From the NCBI GenBank assembly GCA_958295645.1, contig OY282361.1, forward strand, positions 1,268,501 to 1,332,500: 64,000 nucleotides of DNA. The letters are read 5' to 3'. This stretch comes from Longimicrobiales bacterium. GTDB taxonomy: Bacteria; Gemmatimonadota; Gemmatimonadetes; Longimicrobiales; Gaopeijiaceae. The notes below the pieces were generated by a model. It was given only the letters and a program-made list of their open reading frames with translations. It had not been told where the DNA came from and ran no database searches. Both the position numbers and the translations under genes were made by a program. The first letter of the stretch is position 1. Every line of letters begins with the position of its first letter. This document shows positions 1-8,016 of this stretch, in pieces.

Positions 1-1
1 G

Positions 2-214
2 ATTGCCGCGCTCGAGGCCTACGGCTCGCAGTTCGAAGGCGTCGCGGGCATGGGCGAGGCCCTGCCGGCGGGCGACCGACCCCTGATGGACCAAGTTCGG
101 TGCGTCCACGCCAAGTACGGAGCGCTGATCCGCCGCCGGTACGGCGAGCCCTACTGGGTGGAAGAGACCATGCGTGTGGAGACGCTGGGCTCCGCCGTGG
201 TCCCGAGCTTCTGA
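2..214 (+). CDS. PIG-L family deacetylase, C-terminal end (partial)
   Basis: This is the last 70 residues of a protein whose start lies before the window; it ends in TGA. The tail runs MDQVRCVHAKYGALIRRRYG followed by EPYWVEE, which resembles the C-terminal signature of the LmbE/PIG-L zinc deacetylases of the BshB type (bacillithiol pathway and relatives), where a helix with a YG-LI-YGEPF pattern closes the domain. The metal-binding AHPDD motif would be upstream and cannot be checked, so substrate is unknown. The next gene is on the opposite strand, converging 48 bases away. Confidence 0.55.
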   Translation: MAALEAYGSQFEGVAGMGEALPAGDRPLMDQVRCVHAKYGALIRRRYGEPYWVEETMRVETLGSAVVPSF

Positions 215-262
215 CCCGGTCTTGGCATAGGCCCCCTTGTTGGCCCCGGTCCGAGCGGCGCG

Positions 263-1849
263 TCAGACCTCCACGCCCTGGTTGCGCAGCCAGTCCTCCA
301 TGACCCCGCGGATGTCCGCCAGCTGGGCCTTCGTGCCGGCTTCGTAGCGCGCCACGATCACGGGCTGCGTGTTGGAGGCGCGGATCAGCCCCCATCCGTC
401 GTCGAAAACGACGCGCACGCCGTCCAGCGCAACCACTTCGTGGGTCGCTGAAAAGCGTTCGCGGGCTCTCTCCACGATCTCGAACTTCTCGTCCTCCGGC
501 ACTTCAATGCGCAGTTCCGGCGTGGAGGCCGAAACGGGCAGGGCGGCCGTCATCGCCGAGAGCGGCCGATCCGACGAGCGCAACATCCGCACGAGACGAC
601 AGGCCGCGTACAGGGCGTCGTCGAAGCCCAGGTACTCGTCGGCGAAGCAGATGTGGCCCGACAGCTCGCCGGCCAGCAATGCGCCCGTCTCTCTCATCTT
701 CTCCTTGATCAAGGAGTGGCCCGTCTTCCACATGACCGGCACGCCCCCGGCCTTCGCAAACTCGTCGGCCAGGATCTGCGAGCACTTGATGTCGAACACC
801 AGGCGGCCCCCCGGACCCCGGAGGCGTAGCAGCTCCAGCCCGAACAGGAGCAGCAACATGTCGCCCCGGACCATCTCGCCCCGGTCGTCCACCACGCCGA
901 TGCGGTCCGCGTCCCCGTCGAACCCGATGCCCGCGCTCGCGCGATGCTCCAGAACCTTGTCCGCGAGGTCTCGCACGTTCTCGGCCACCGTGGGATCCGG
1001 ATGGTGGTTGGGAAAGGTGCCGTCCGACTCGCAGTAGAGCGGAACGACCTCGGCCCCGACCGCTTCCAGCAGCTCGACCGCCACCACCGCGGCCGCCCCG
1101 TTGCCGCAGTCGACCACGATCTTCGGGCCCAGGTGCAGCCCAGCGCCCGAGCCTGGCGCGCCACCCGGCCCCTTGGACGGGACGCGAAAACGCGCCGCCA
1201 AGTCCGCCACGTAGGCCGGCAACGGATCGACCTGCGCGTAGGCGCCCCCGGCCCCGCTTCCCGGCCAAGTCCCTGGAGGCTGGCACTCCCCAGGCGCTGC
1301 GTCTCCCGGCGGCCTAGCCCCAGGCGCTACGTCTTGCTGCGGCTTGGCCGCAGACGCCGCCATGTCTCCCGGCGGTCCCGCCGCGGCCGCAACCCTCGCG
1401 CCTTCGCTGGCCGCGGGGCGGTAGTCCGCCTCGCGGATCCGCCGCAGGAGGGCTTGCACGGCGGGGCCATGAACCGACCGAGCGCCCATCGTCATCTTGA
1501 TGCCGTTGTATTCCGGCGGATTGTGCGACCCGGTGATCTGAATGGAGCCGTCGGCTGCGAATTCGCGTTCGCTGAAGTAGGCGACCGGCGTCGGCACGGT
1601 GCCCAGGTCCGTCACGGCGCATCCGGCCGACCGGAGTCCGTCCACCAACGCCGCCGCCAGTTCGGGGGACGAAGGACGGTTGTCCCGGCCCACCACGACC
1701 TTGGCGGCGCTGCCGTCGATGCGCCCTCGGAGTTCGGCCCCGTAGGCTCGGCCGACCGACCGGGCGACGCCGGCGTCGAGATCGACGCCCACGACGCCGC
1801 GAATGTCGTACTGCCGAAAGATGCGCGGGTCGGGATGCGGTGGCGTCAT
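263..1849 (-). CDS. Phosphomannomutase/phosphoglucomutase
   Basis: Alpha-D-phosphohexomutase of about 528 residues, interconverting hexose 1- and 6-phosphates for nucleotide-sugar and envelope synthesis in the cytoplasm. The order of motifs is typical: an N-terminal FRQYDIRGVVG, the phosphoserine loop QITGSHNPPEYNG, the metal loop GFDGDADRIGVVD, the sugar-binding GELSGHICF, and the C-terminal phosphate loop RASNTQP. I place the start at the ATG at 1849 because homology begins there and it overlaps the upstream stop by ATGA; the frame is open further upstream, but that stretch is Arg/Gly-rich and belongs to the preceding gene. Domains 1 and 2 are separated by an unusual Pro/Gly/Ala-rich insert coded by about 1233-1430 with imperfect PPGD repeats. 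Confidence 0.93.
   Translation of the reverse strand: MTPPHPDPRIFRQYDIRGVVGVDLDAGVARSVGRAYGAELRGRIDGSAAKVVVGRDNRPSSPELAAALVDGLRSAGCAVTDLGTVPTPVAYFSEREFAADGSIQITGSHNPPEYNGIKMTMGARSVHGPAVQALLRRIREADYRPAASEGARVAAAAGPPGDMAASAAKPQQDVAPGARPPGDAAPGECQPPGTWPGSGAGGAYAQVDPLPAYVADLAARFRVPSKGPGGAPGSGAGLHLGPKIVVDCGNGAAAVVAVELLEAVGAEVVPLYCESDGTFPNHHPDPTVAENVRDLADKVLEHRASAGIGFDGDADRIGVVDDRGEMVRGDMLLLLFGLELLRLRGPGGRLVFDIKCSQILADEFAKAGGVPVMWKTGHSLIKEKMRETGALLAGELSGHICFADEYLGFDDALYAACRLVRMLRSSDRPLSAMTAALPVSASTPELRIEVPEDEKFEIVERARERFSATHEVVALDGVRVVFDDGWGLIRASNTQPVIVARYEAGTKAQLADIRGVMEDWLRNQGVEV
1235..1425 (-). repeat. Degenerate short repeats coding a low-complexity insert in the phosphohexomutase
   Basis: Within the phosphohexomutase gene, roughly 30-33 base units of the form CCCAGGCGCT-CGTCT-CGG recur imperfectly (for example around 1288 and 1319, with a weaker copy near 1350). 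They code the alternation GPPGD, ARPPGD, QPPGT between the first and second domains. Homologous enzymes have a short linker here, so the repeat looks like a lineage-specific expansion that keeps the frame. Confidence 0.5.
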
Positions 1850-2067
1850 TCCGGTCGCCTCTTCGTCTCGCTCGAGCCGGCCCCTTGCGGCTCCGGGGAC
1901 GTCGGATGCCGGGGTCGCGCCTTCCATCGTCCTGCGAAGCGCAACCCCATGCCGACGAAGAGCACGGCGATCGCGCTCCACAGCAACCACTCGTTCTGCG
2001 TCGTCAGCCCGGCCACTGCCAAGCCCGAACCCGCCACGAACGCCCAAACCTTCCAGCGCAAGAACAT
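1846..2067 (-). CDS. Small two-helix membrane protein
   Basis: A 73-residue protein I do not recognise. It starts MFLRWKVWAFVAG, has two hydrophobic segments (about residues 6-22 and 27-46) joined by a short polar turn TTQNEW, and ends in a basic, Pro-rich tail likely facing the cytoplasm. A good ribosome-binding site (GGAG, seven bases before the ATG) supports the start, and its stop overlaps the phosphohexomutase start as ATGA, so the two are probably translationally coupled. It sits 47 bases after the enoyl-CoA hydratase gene in the same operon. No function can be given. Confidence 0.7.
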   Translation of the reverse strand: MFLRWKVWAFVAGSGLAVAGLTTQNEWLLWSAIAVLFVGMGLRFAGRWKARPRHPTSPEPQGAGSSETKRRPE

Positions 2068-2114
2068 GTCGTCTCCATCGGCCGCCGTCGTTCGGGATGC
2101 GCGAAACATGCCTG

Positions 2115-2960
2115 CTAGTCCCCTTTCTTGGCTGCCAGAAACGCAGCCACGCCCTCTCTGCACTCGCTGGTGAGCCGGGCGAGCGCGTTCACTTCCGCGC
2201 CGCGCGCGATCGCCTCCTCGAGCGCGACCCCGTCGAGGCCGTAGAACAGCCGCTTGGCCAGTCCGGCCACGACCGGAGGCCGCGTCGCCAACTCCTCCAG
2301 ATAGCCCCGCACCCCGTCCTCGAAGCCCTCGCGGGGCAACACCTCGTTGACCAAGCCGACCGCCGCCGCCCGGCCCGCGTCCAGGATCTTTCCGCGAACC
2401 GCCAGGTCGAAGGCCGCCGACTCGCCGACCTTGCGCCGCAGCAACGCCATCGCCATCGCAGGCACAAACCCGAGGCGCACCTCGGGGTACCCGAACTGCG
2501 CGTCCTCCCGGGCCAGCACGAGGTCGCAGGCCGTGGCCAGCCCGCAACCGCCCGCCAGCGCCCGCCCGGTCACCACCGCCACGACGGGCTTCGGCATGCG
2601 CCGCATCCGCATGAACACGTCCCCCAGCTCCTGCGCCGCCGCCAAGCCGGCTTCGGGCCCTTCGCGCTGGGAGGCGGCGATTTCGTGAAGATCGGCGCCC
2701 GCGCAGAAGTCGGGCCCGGCCCCGCGAATCGCGACGACATGCGCGGCCGGATCCTTCGCGGCCTCGTCGAGCACCTCCGCCAGAGCGGCGACCATCGCAC
2801 GGCCGAGCGCATTGCGCCGCTCGGGGCGAGCGAGCTCGAGGGTCGTCACGCCCCGGCCAGCCACGACCCGCACGTGCCTCGCTGGAGCCCCGCGTCCACC
2901 GCCTGCCGACGTCTCCTGGGCGCCGCCTCGCTCGGCTGCTTCCCGAAGGCGTTCGGTCAC
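2115..2960 (-). CDS. Enoyl-CoA hydratase/isomerase family protein
   Basis: Crotonase-fold protein of 281 residues, probably hydrating a branched enoyl-CoA made by the neighbouring carboxylase pathway. The two oxyanion-hole loops are visible, AIRGAGPDFCAGADL and GRALAGGCGLATACDL, followed by FGYPEVRLGF with the glutamate used as general acid/base in hydratases. The first 28 or so residues are a variable, Gly/Ala/Arg-rich extension. Its ATG overlaps the stop of the AtuA-like small gene by four bases (ATGA). It could equally be an isomerase or a methylglutaconyl-CoA hydratase; sequence alone does not decide. Confidence 0.88.
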   Translation of the reverse strand: MTERLREAAERGGAQETSAGGGRGAPARHVRVVAGRGVTTLELARPERRNALGRAMVAALAEVLDEAAKDPAAHVVAIRGAGPDFCAGADLHEIAASQREGPEAGLAAAQELGDVFMRMRRMPKPVVAVVTGRALAGGCGLATACDLVLAREDAQFGYPEVRLGFVPAMAMALLRRKVGESAAFDLAVRGKILDAGRAAAVGLVNEVLPREGFEDGVRGYLEELATRPPVVAGLAKRLFYGLDGVALEEAIARGAEVNALARLTSECREGVAAFLAAKKGD

Positions 2961-3343
2961 CTGCCCGCTTTCGCCGTCGCCAGCCCGGGCGGGCGTCCCC
3001 GCCCCCGCACACGCTCGGCCATCTCGGCCGGCACGTCGATCTCCATCCGCAACAGGGCAGTGCTCAGCACCTTGCCCTGCGCGTCCGTCATGAGCGACAC
3101 CGTCCCGCCGCCGTCCAACGCGCCATGCAGGAGGAAGTTCAGCGCGAGCAGGTTGGGCAGCTCGAAGCGCTCCACGCCGCCTTGCACCATCTCTCCGAAG
3201 TGATGCTTCACATTTCCAGTCGTAACTTGTTGTACCAGAACGTGATAAGCTTCTTCATCCCAAGCGATCAAGCCGACGTTGGCGGTGTCTCCCTTGTCCC
3301 CCGACCGGGCATGAGCCAACTCCAGCAACCTGACCTTGGCCAT
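2957..3343 (-). CDS. AtuA-related small protein (ferredoxin-fold domain)
   Basis: A 128-residue protein matching the small domain that is the C-terminal half of longer AtuA proteins or a separate gene next to them. The signature is LLELAHARSGDKGDTANVGL near the N-terminus and the segment RFELPNLLALNFLLHGALDG. Known relatives occur in acyclic terpene and leucine/isovalerate type catabolic clusters, with no firmly assigned reaction. It follows atuA by 27 bases and overlaps the hydratase gene, so it should work with the AtuA protein, probably as a complex. Confidence 0.85.
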   Translation of the reverse strand: MAKVRLLELAHARSGDKGDTANVGLIAWDEEAYHVLVQQVTTGNVKHHFGEMVQGGVERFELPNLLALNFLLHGALDGGGTVSLMTDAQGKVLSTALLRMEIDVPAEMAERVRGRGRPPGLATAKAGR

Positions 3344-3370
3344 CAGCCGCTCACGCTTGCCATAGCCCGC

Positions 3371-4753
3371 TCACGCCTCGAAGAAGTCCACCGCGAATCC
3401 CGGCTCCACGGCGCCCCGGTCGATCAGCGCCGGCCAGTACGCCATCACCTCCTGCACCGCCGGCCTGCCGCCGGCAAACCCGGTCACCGACGGCGGACCC
3501 GCCAGCACCAACGGCGCAATCTCGCGCGAGAAACGCTCCACCGCGCCGCGGTCGTCGCTCCGCACGCCCACGCGCAACTGCACTTCCGGCAAGTCCGGCG
3601 GAGGTTCGCCCGCCAACTGGCCGTGCGTGGAGTCCCAGCCCACAAGTTCGACCCGAACCGCGTCGAAGGCCAGCCCCAGACGGTCGAGCCTCCTGCGCAG
3701 AACGCAGGCCGCCGCCCGCGCCTTCGCCGCCGCGTCGGGCCAGGCGTAGACCAGCGTGCCCACCGCCTTGTAGCCGTGCGAGTAGGCAACCGACACCTTG
3801 AGAAACGGCGTGGGCGGGCCGCCCCGCACCCCGCCCACGCGAACGCGGTTCGGGCCGTCCTCGGAGAGGCGCACCGTCGTGAAGTCGGCGGTGGCGTCCG
3901 GCGTCACGTACGCGGTCGGGTCGCCCATCTCGTACAGCAGCTGCTCCTTGACCGTGCGCAGCGTCACGAGGCCCCCCGACCCCTCGTGCTTGGTCACGAC
4001 GAAGTCGCCCGCCGCCCGCGCCTCGACGATCGGAAAGCCCACTTCGGCCAGCCCGGGAATCGTCCACCACTCGGCGAGGCAGTTGCCGCCCGTGACTTGG
4101 GCGCCGCACTCGTTGACGTGGCCCGCCACCACGCCGGCCGCGAGCAGGTCGTAGGCGTCCCAGCGCCAGCCGAACTCGTGGATCATGGGCGCGTACGTGA
4201 GCGCGGTGTCGGTGGACCGTCCGGTGACGACGACCTGCGCGCCGCCCTGCAGGGCTTCGACGATCGGCCGGGCGCCCATGTACACGTTGGCGCTGCGCAC
4301 GCGGTCCCGTATCGAGGCCAGGGGCGCCCCGGTGTCCATGTTCTTCATCGGGTGGCCCGCGGCCAGCAACGCGTCCAAGCGGTCCATGAGGTCGTCGCCG
4401 GCGACGACGGCGGTCCGTAGGCCAGCCACGTCCACTCGCTCGGCCGCTTCGCCCACGGCGCGGGCGCAGGCGGGAGGGTTCACGCCCCCGGCGTTGGTCA
4501 CCACCTTGACGCCCTGCTCCACGCAGGCCGGCAAAATGCGCTCCATGAGCGGCACGAAGTCGCGGGCGTACCCGGCCGCCGGGTCGCGGGACCGCTGCTT
4601 CTGCATGATCGACATCGTGACCTCGGCCAAGTAGTCCAGCATGAGGTAGTCGATCCGGCCGCCTTCGACCTGGCGCACGGGGGCCTCTTGGTCGTCTCCC
4701 CAGAAGCCCTGCCCCCCTGCGACGCGAACGCAGTCCGCGCTCACGGGCCGCAT
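3371..4753 (-). CDS. atuA: Acyclic terpene utilization AtuA family protein
   Basis: A 460-residue member of the AtuA/DUF1446 family. Diagnostic motifs are GQGFWGDDQEAPVRQVE, DYLMLDYLAEVTMSIM, KVVTNAGGVNP, the segment GRSTDTALTYAPMIHEFGW, and VNECGAQVTGGN. AtuA is required for citronellol/geraniol degradation in Pseudomonas, but its chemistry is not established; related genes also sit in other acyl-CoA clusters. The start ATG gives exact alignment with the family N-terminus. The 154 bases before it hold a tandem repeat that includes the carboxyltransferase stop codon. Downstream are the AtuA-related small protein and an enoyl-CoA hydratase. Confidence 0.88.
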   Translation of the reverse strand: MRPVSADCVRVAGGQGFWGDDQEAPVRQVEGGRIDYLMLDYLAEVTMSIMQKQRSRDPAAGYARDFVPLMERILPACVEQGVKVVTNAGGVNPPACARAVGEAAERVDVAGLRTAVVAGDDLMDRLDALLAAGHPMKNMDTGAPLASIRDRVRSANVYMGARPIVEALQGGAQVVVTGRSTDTALTYAPMIHEFGWRWDAYDLLAAGVVAGHVNECGAQVTGGNCLAEWWTIPGLAEVGFPIVEARAAGDFVVTKHEGSGGLVTLRTVKEQLLYEMGDPTAYVTPDATADFTTVRLSEDGPNRVRVGGVRGGPPTPFLKVSVAYSHGYKAVGTLVYAWPDAAAKARAAACVLRRRLDRLGLAFDAVRVELVGWDSTHGQLAGEPPPDLPEVQLRVGVRSDDRGAVERFSREIAPLVLAGPPSVTGFAGGRPAVQEVMAYWPALIDRGAVEPGFAVDFFEA

Positions 4754-4833
4754 CCAACGCGCCGACGGGCCACCGCCGGCTCTCCATGCGCAGGCCGAAC
4801 CGCTCGTCGGCGTCCCCCTCCCGCACTTCGGCA

Positions 4834-4927
4834 GCGCCTTTCACGCGGTCCCGTCCTGGAGACGGCGGCGCCTTTCACGCGGTCCCGTCCTGGAGACGGC
4901 GGCGCCTTCACGCGGTCCCGTCCTGGA
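4834..4927 (-). repeat. 34-bp tandem repeat spanning the carboxyltransferase stop codon
   Basis: Two perfect 34-base units (4834-4867 and 4868-4901) and a third, partial copy with one base deleted (4902-4927). On the minus strand each unit carries GGACGGGACCGCGTGA, that is the last codons and stop of the acyl-CoA carboxyltransferase gene, so the stop region is present three times between that gene and atuA. The unit also has short inverted parts (CGTCTCCAGGACGGGACC). It may be replication slippage, or it may affect translation or RNA stability between the two genes. Confidence 0.85.
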
Positions 4928-6542
4928 CACCGCCCAGGCCTTGCGGCAGAACGAACGGCCCCAAGTGCGGCCCGGGATTTCGGGTCGCCGTCCGCAAGAG
5001 GAGGACGAGCGCGCCGCGCAGCTCTTCGGGGAGGACCACGGCGTCCACGAAGCCCCGCGCCGCGGCGTACGTCGCCTTCAGCTGGCCGTCGTACTCCGCC
5101 CGCACCGCGTCCATCCGCGCAACCAGCTCGGCCTCCGGATCGCGGCCCTCCTCCTTCAGGCCCTCCAGCTTCGCGCCGAAGAGAGCCTTCACGGCGCTCT
5201 CGCCCTCCATGACCCCCATCCGGCCCGTCGGCAACGTGAGGACGAACCCGGGATCGAACCCCTGCCCCGCCATGGCGTAGTAGCCCGCTCCCGAGGCGTG
5301 GTTCAGCGTGAGGACGAGCTTGGGGACGGTGGCGGTGGCCATCGCCTCCACGAAGCGGGCGCCGGCGCGGATGATGCCGCCGTGCTCGGCCGCCGGCCCC
5401 ACCATGAAGCCGGAAACGTCCTGTACGAAGAGGAGCGGAATCCGCCGGCGGTCCATGGCGTCCAGGAAGTACGCGGCCTTCTCCGCCGACTCCTTGTAGA
5501 GGATTCCGCCGAAGCGGGGGCGGCCGCCGTCCGCGGGCTTCACGACGCCGCGGCGGTTGGCCAGCACTCCCACGGTCGTACCGCCGATCGCAGCGGTGCC
5601 GCAGATCAGTTCCGCCGCGTGGCCGGGCTGGAACTCCGCCAGACCCCGCCCGTCCAGGAGGACGTCCAGAACCGCGCGGACGTCGTAGGACTCGCGGTGG
5701 TCGTCGGGCAGCAGGTCGTACAGGTCTTCCGGGGGACGTGCGGGGGGATCGGCGGACGCCCCGGGAGCTCGGCGGCGGGGTTCCGGGGACAGCTGCACCA
5801 CGAGATCCCTGATCTTGTCGATGCAGGCGTCGTCGTCCGGCACGCTGTAGTGCGCGACTCCGCTGATCTCCGTGTGCACGCCGGCGCCGCCCAAGGATTC
5901 GCGGTCGACGGTCTGCCCGGTCGCCCCCTTCACGAGATTCGGGCCTCCCAGCCCCATGAAGCTGGTGCCCTCGACCATCAGGATGGCGTCCGAGAGCGCC
6001 GGGAGGTACGCCCCGCCCGCGATGCACGGCCCCATCACGGCCGCAATCTGCGCGACGCGCAAGTAGCGGCGCATGACGGAGTTGTAGAAGAAGATGCGCG
6101 CCGCCCCGTACTGCCCCGGAAACACGCCCCCCTGGTACGGCAGGTTGACGCCCGCCGAATCGACCAGGTAGACGATCGGAATGCGGCAGCGCATGGCGAT
6201 CTCCTGCGCGCGCAGGATCTTCTTGATCGTCTCGGGCCACCAAGAACCCGCCTTCACCGTCGCGTCGTTGGCCACCACCACGACCTCGCGCCCCGACACC
6301 ATCCCCAGTCCCGTGACCACGCCCGCGGCAGGCGCCTGGCCGTCGTACAGGTCGTGGGCGACCAGCATTCCCACCTCGAACCAAGCCGAGCCGGGATCGA
6401 AGAGGCGCTCGACGCGTTCGCGAACTGGAAGCTTGCCGCGCTCGCGCTGCCGCTCGATGCGCTCCGCCCCCCCGCCCAAGGAGATGCGGCGCCGGAGTTC
6501 GACCAGTTCGCGGCTCAGGCCGGCGAGACGCGCTTGCCCCAC
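4908..6542 (-). CDS. Acyl-CoA carboxylase, carboxyltransferase (beta) subunit
   Basis: A 544-residue biotin-dependent carboxyltransferase, moving CO2 from carboxybiotin to an acyl-CoA. It resembles methylcrotonyl-/geranyl-/propionyl-CoA carboxylase beta chains: ERGKLPVRERVERLFDPGS at the N-terminus, MGPCIAGGAYLPALSD (first oxyanion region), the ESLGGAGVHTEISGVAHY block, GILYKESAEKAAYF, and QDVSGFMVGPAAEHGGIIR in the C-terminal half. No biotin carboxylase/biotin carrier subunit is in the window. It begins directly after the B12-binding gene (their codons abut) and ends within a tandem repeat. The AtuA neighbours favour a branched, methyl-enoyl substrate, but propionyl-CoA is also possible. Confidence 0.92.
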   Translation of the reverse strand: MGQARLAGLSRELVELRRRISLGGGAERIERQRERGKLPVRERVERLFDPGSAWFEVGMLVAHDLYDGQAPAAGVVTGLGMVSGREVVVVANDATVKAGSWWPETIKKILRAQEIAMRCRIPIVYLVDSAGVNLPYQGGVFPGQYGAARIFFYNSVMRRYLRVAQIAAVMGPCIAGGAYLPALSDAILMVEGTSFMGLGGPNLVKGATGQTVDRESLGGAGVHTEISGVAHYSVPDDDACIDKIRDLVVQLSPEPRRRAPGASADPPARPPEDLYDLLPDDHRESYDVRAVLDVLLDGRGLAEFQPGHAAELICGTAAIGGTTVGVLANRRGVVKPADGGRPRFGGILYKESAEKAAYFLDAMDRRRIPLLFVQDVSGFMVGPAAEHGGIIRAGARFVEAMATATVPKLVLTLNHASGAGYYAMAGQGFDPGFVLTLPTGRMGVMEGESAVKALFGAKLEGLKEEGRDPEAELVARMDAVRAEYDGQLKATYAAARGFVDAVVLPEELRGALVLLLRTATRNPGPHLGPFVLPQGLGGVQDGTA

Positions 6543-6962
6543 CTAGTACGGGTCCTCCCGCTGCGCGAACCACGTCTGGACGTAGTCGACGGCCTCGCCC
6601 GTGGTGGAGCCGGGGCCGAACAGCCGTCCGACCCCTTCCCTGGCCAGCGCGTCTCCGTCCGCCTTCGGGATGATCCCGCCGCCCGTGAGCAGGACGTGAT
6701 CCATTCCTTCCCGGTGCAGGAGTTCGCGCACCCGCCGAAAGAGCGTCATGTGCGCGCCCGACAAGACCGAGAGCGCCACCACGTCCACGTCCTCTTGAAC
6801 CGCGGCGGCGACGATCATCTCGGGGGTTTGATGAAGGCCGGTGTAGATCACCTCGAACCCGGCGTCCCGGAAGGCGGCGGCGACCACTTTGGCTCCGCGG
6901 TCGTGTCCGTCGAGCCCCGGCTTGGCCACCAAGACCCGTATCCTCCGATCCGTTTCGGACAT
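6543..6962 (-). CDS. Cobalamin-binding domain protein, methylmalonyl-CoA mutase C-terminal type
   Basis: A stand-alone 139-residue B12-binding domain. It has the base-off/His-on signature [18 protein letters not shown] with the axial histidine in DGHDRG, followed by SVLSGAH and [13 protein letters not shown], which are the cobalamin-tail loops. Such subunits pair with a separate catalytic TIM-barrel subunit of methylmalonyl-CoA mutase or another acyl-CoA mutase, not encoded here. The reading frame is open far upstream, but homology starts at the ATG at 6962, which follows an AGGA motif. As first gene of the minus-strand operon it links carboxylation of an acyl-CoA to a B12-dependent rearrangement. 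Confidence 0.9.
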   Translation of the reverse strand: MSETDRRIRVLVAKPGLDGHDRGAKVVAAAFRDAGFEVIYTGLHQTPEMIVAAAVQEDVDVVALSVLSGAHMTLFRRVRELLHREGMDHVLLTGGGIIPKADGDALAREGVGRLFGPGSTTGEAVDYVQTWFAQREDPY

Positions 6963-7545
6963 CCCAAGAATCCTGGAGACGTGGACATCGGGAGCGACGG
7001 GGCCAGACCGGCGAGGCGCCTCCTGGAGCCGCAAATCCCGTCGGCTCGGCCAACCGGGTCCGGCCGGCCGCCCACCAAAGCTAATGACGACAGGCAACCG
7101 CCGTGCCGACGGCCGGGGGGGGGGGGGGTCCGACCGGAACCGCGCTTCCACACCACCACCACCCCACCCCAAGCGCAGAACCGGCCGGAACCCGTCGCGT
7201 CGCGGAGCCGAAGGCAAGCCATGGGCGGCCGTCCGCCAACCGCCCCCGAGCCCTCCGCCAACACCCGCACCGGATAAAGGAACACGCGCGCAACCCTGCG
7301 CCACAGGCAGGCGAGCGGCGAGCCGGAATCCCAACTCATTACGAAGAAACTCTTGACGAGGTTTTGCGCGTAGCCCGTCGCGCGGGACGCCCCTCCCCTG
7401 TCCGACGGGCCCGGGCGACTCCATCTTCGTAGGGCGGGGGTTCGGCCGGAGGCCTTGCGACCAGCCGGCTCCCGAGAAAGCGCGTGCCGCTCGCCGAGCG
7501 TCGCCGGGCCGGCGCGACCGACACACTGCCAAGGAGGAGGCTGAA
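6963..7545. other. Divergent intergenic region with a 14-base G run
   Basis: No credible gene lies in these 583 bases between the minus-strand acyl-CoA operon and doxX. It contains an uninterrupted run of 14 G at 7115-7128, followed at about 7151-7170 by a C-rich CACC-repeat tract; the two could pair or form a G-quadruplex. The only less GC-rich patch is about 7325-7367 and includes TTGACG at 7353, but no matching -10 element is present at normal spacing. Promoters for both directions are expected here; I cannot place them. Confidence 0.5.
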
Positions 7546-7977
7546 ATGAAACGCATCGGACTCTGCGCGTTGCGGGTCGCCACGGGGTGGCTCCTGGTGC
7601 TCTGGGGACTGGACAAGATCGTCGACGTGTCGCACGGCCTTCGAGTCACGGAGGCCTTCTACGGCGGCATTCTGGGCGGCAGCGCCTCGGTTCATCACGT
7701 GCTGGGCGTCCTCCAGGCCCTGCTGGGCCTCCTGGTGGTCCTCGGCCTGTGGCGGAGGTTCGCCTACCCCGTGATGTTCGTGGTGCTGGCGGTCACGGCC
7801 GTCGGCGTCTGGAAATCGATCCTGGACCCGTGGGGATGGGTCCTGGACGGCGCCAGCGTGCTGTTCTACCCGTCCGCGATCATTCTGGCGGGCGCGACGA
7901 CGCTATGGGGCGCCATGGACGACGACGAACTCGTCCTGGACCGCGTGCTTCGCAAGCCCCAAGCGCCGCCGGACTGA
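7546..7977 (+). CDS. DoxX family membrane protein
   Basis: A 143-residue integral membrane protein with four predicted helices (about residues 5-21, 47-66, 73-90, 99-121) and the DoxX-type opening [18 protein letters not shown] strong ribosome-binding site AAGGAGG stands 8-9 bases before the ATG. DoxX/DoxD proteins are quinone-linked or redox partner membrane proteins in several systems, but most bacterial members have no known role. MurB follows after about 40 bases on the same strand. Confidence 0.82.
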   Translation: MKRIGLCALRVATGWLLVLWGLDKIVDVSHGLRVTEAFYGGILGGSASVHHVLGVLQALLGLLVVLGLWRRFAYPVMFVVLAVTAVGVWKSILDPWGWVLDGASVLFYPSAIILAGATTLWGAMDDDELVLDRVLRKPQAPPD

Positions 7978-8016
7978 CCAGCGCGGCGTCCGGATGCCCG
8001 CCCCCGGGAGAGTCCC

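Noticed and set aside
3351-4844. Long minus-strand frame across atuA, starting upstream of it
   Set aside because: It is out of frame with atuA and its translation is Arg/Gly-rich; a shadow of the real gene.
7353-7385. TTGACG as a -35 element for doxX
   Set aside because: No -10-like hexamer at 16-18 bases; too weak to call in GC-rich DNA.
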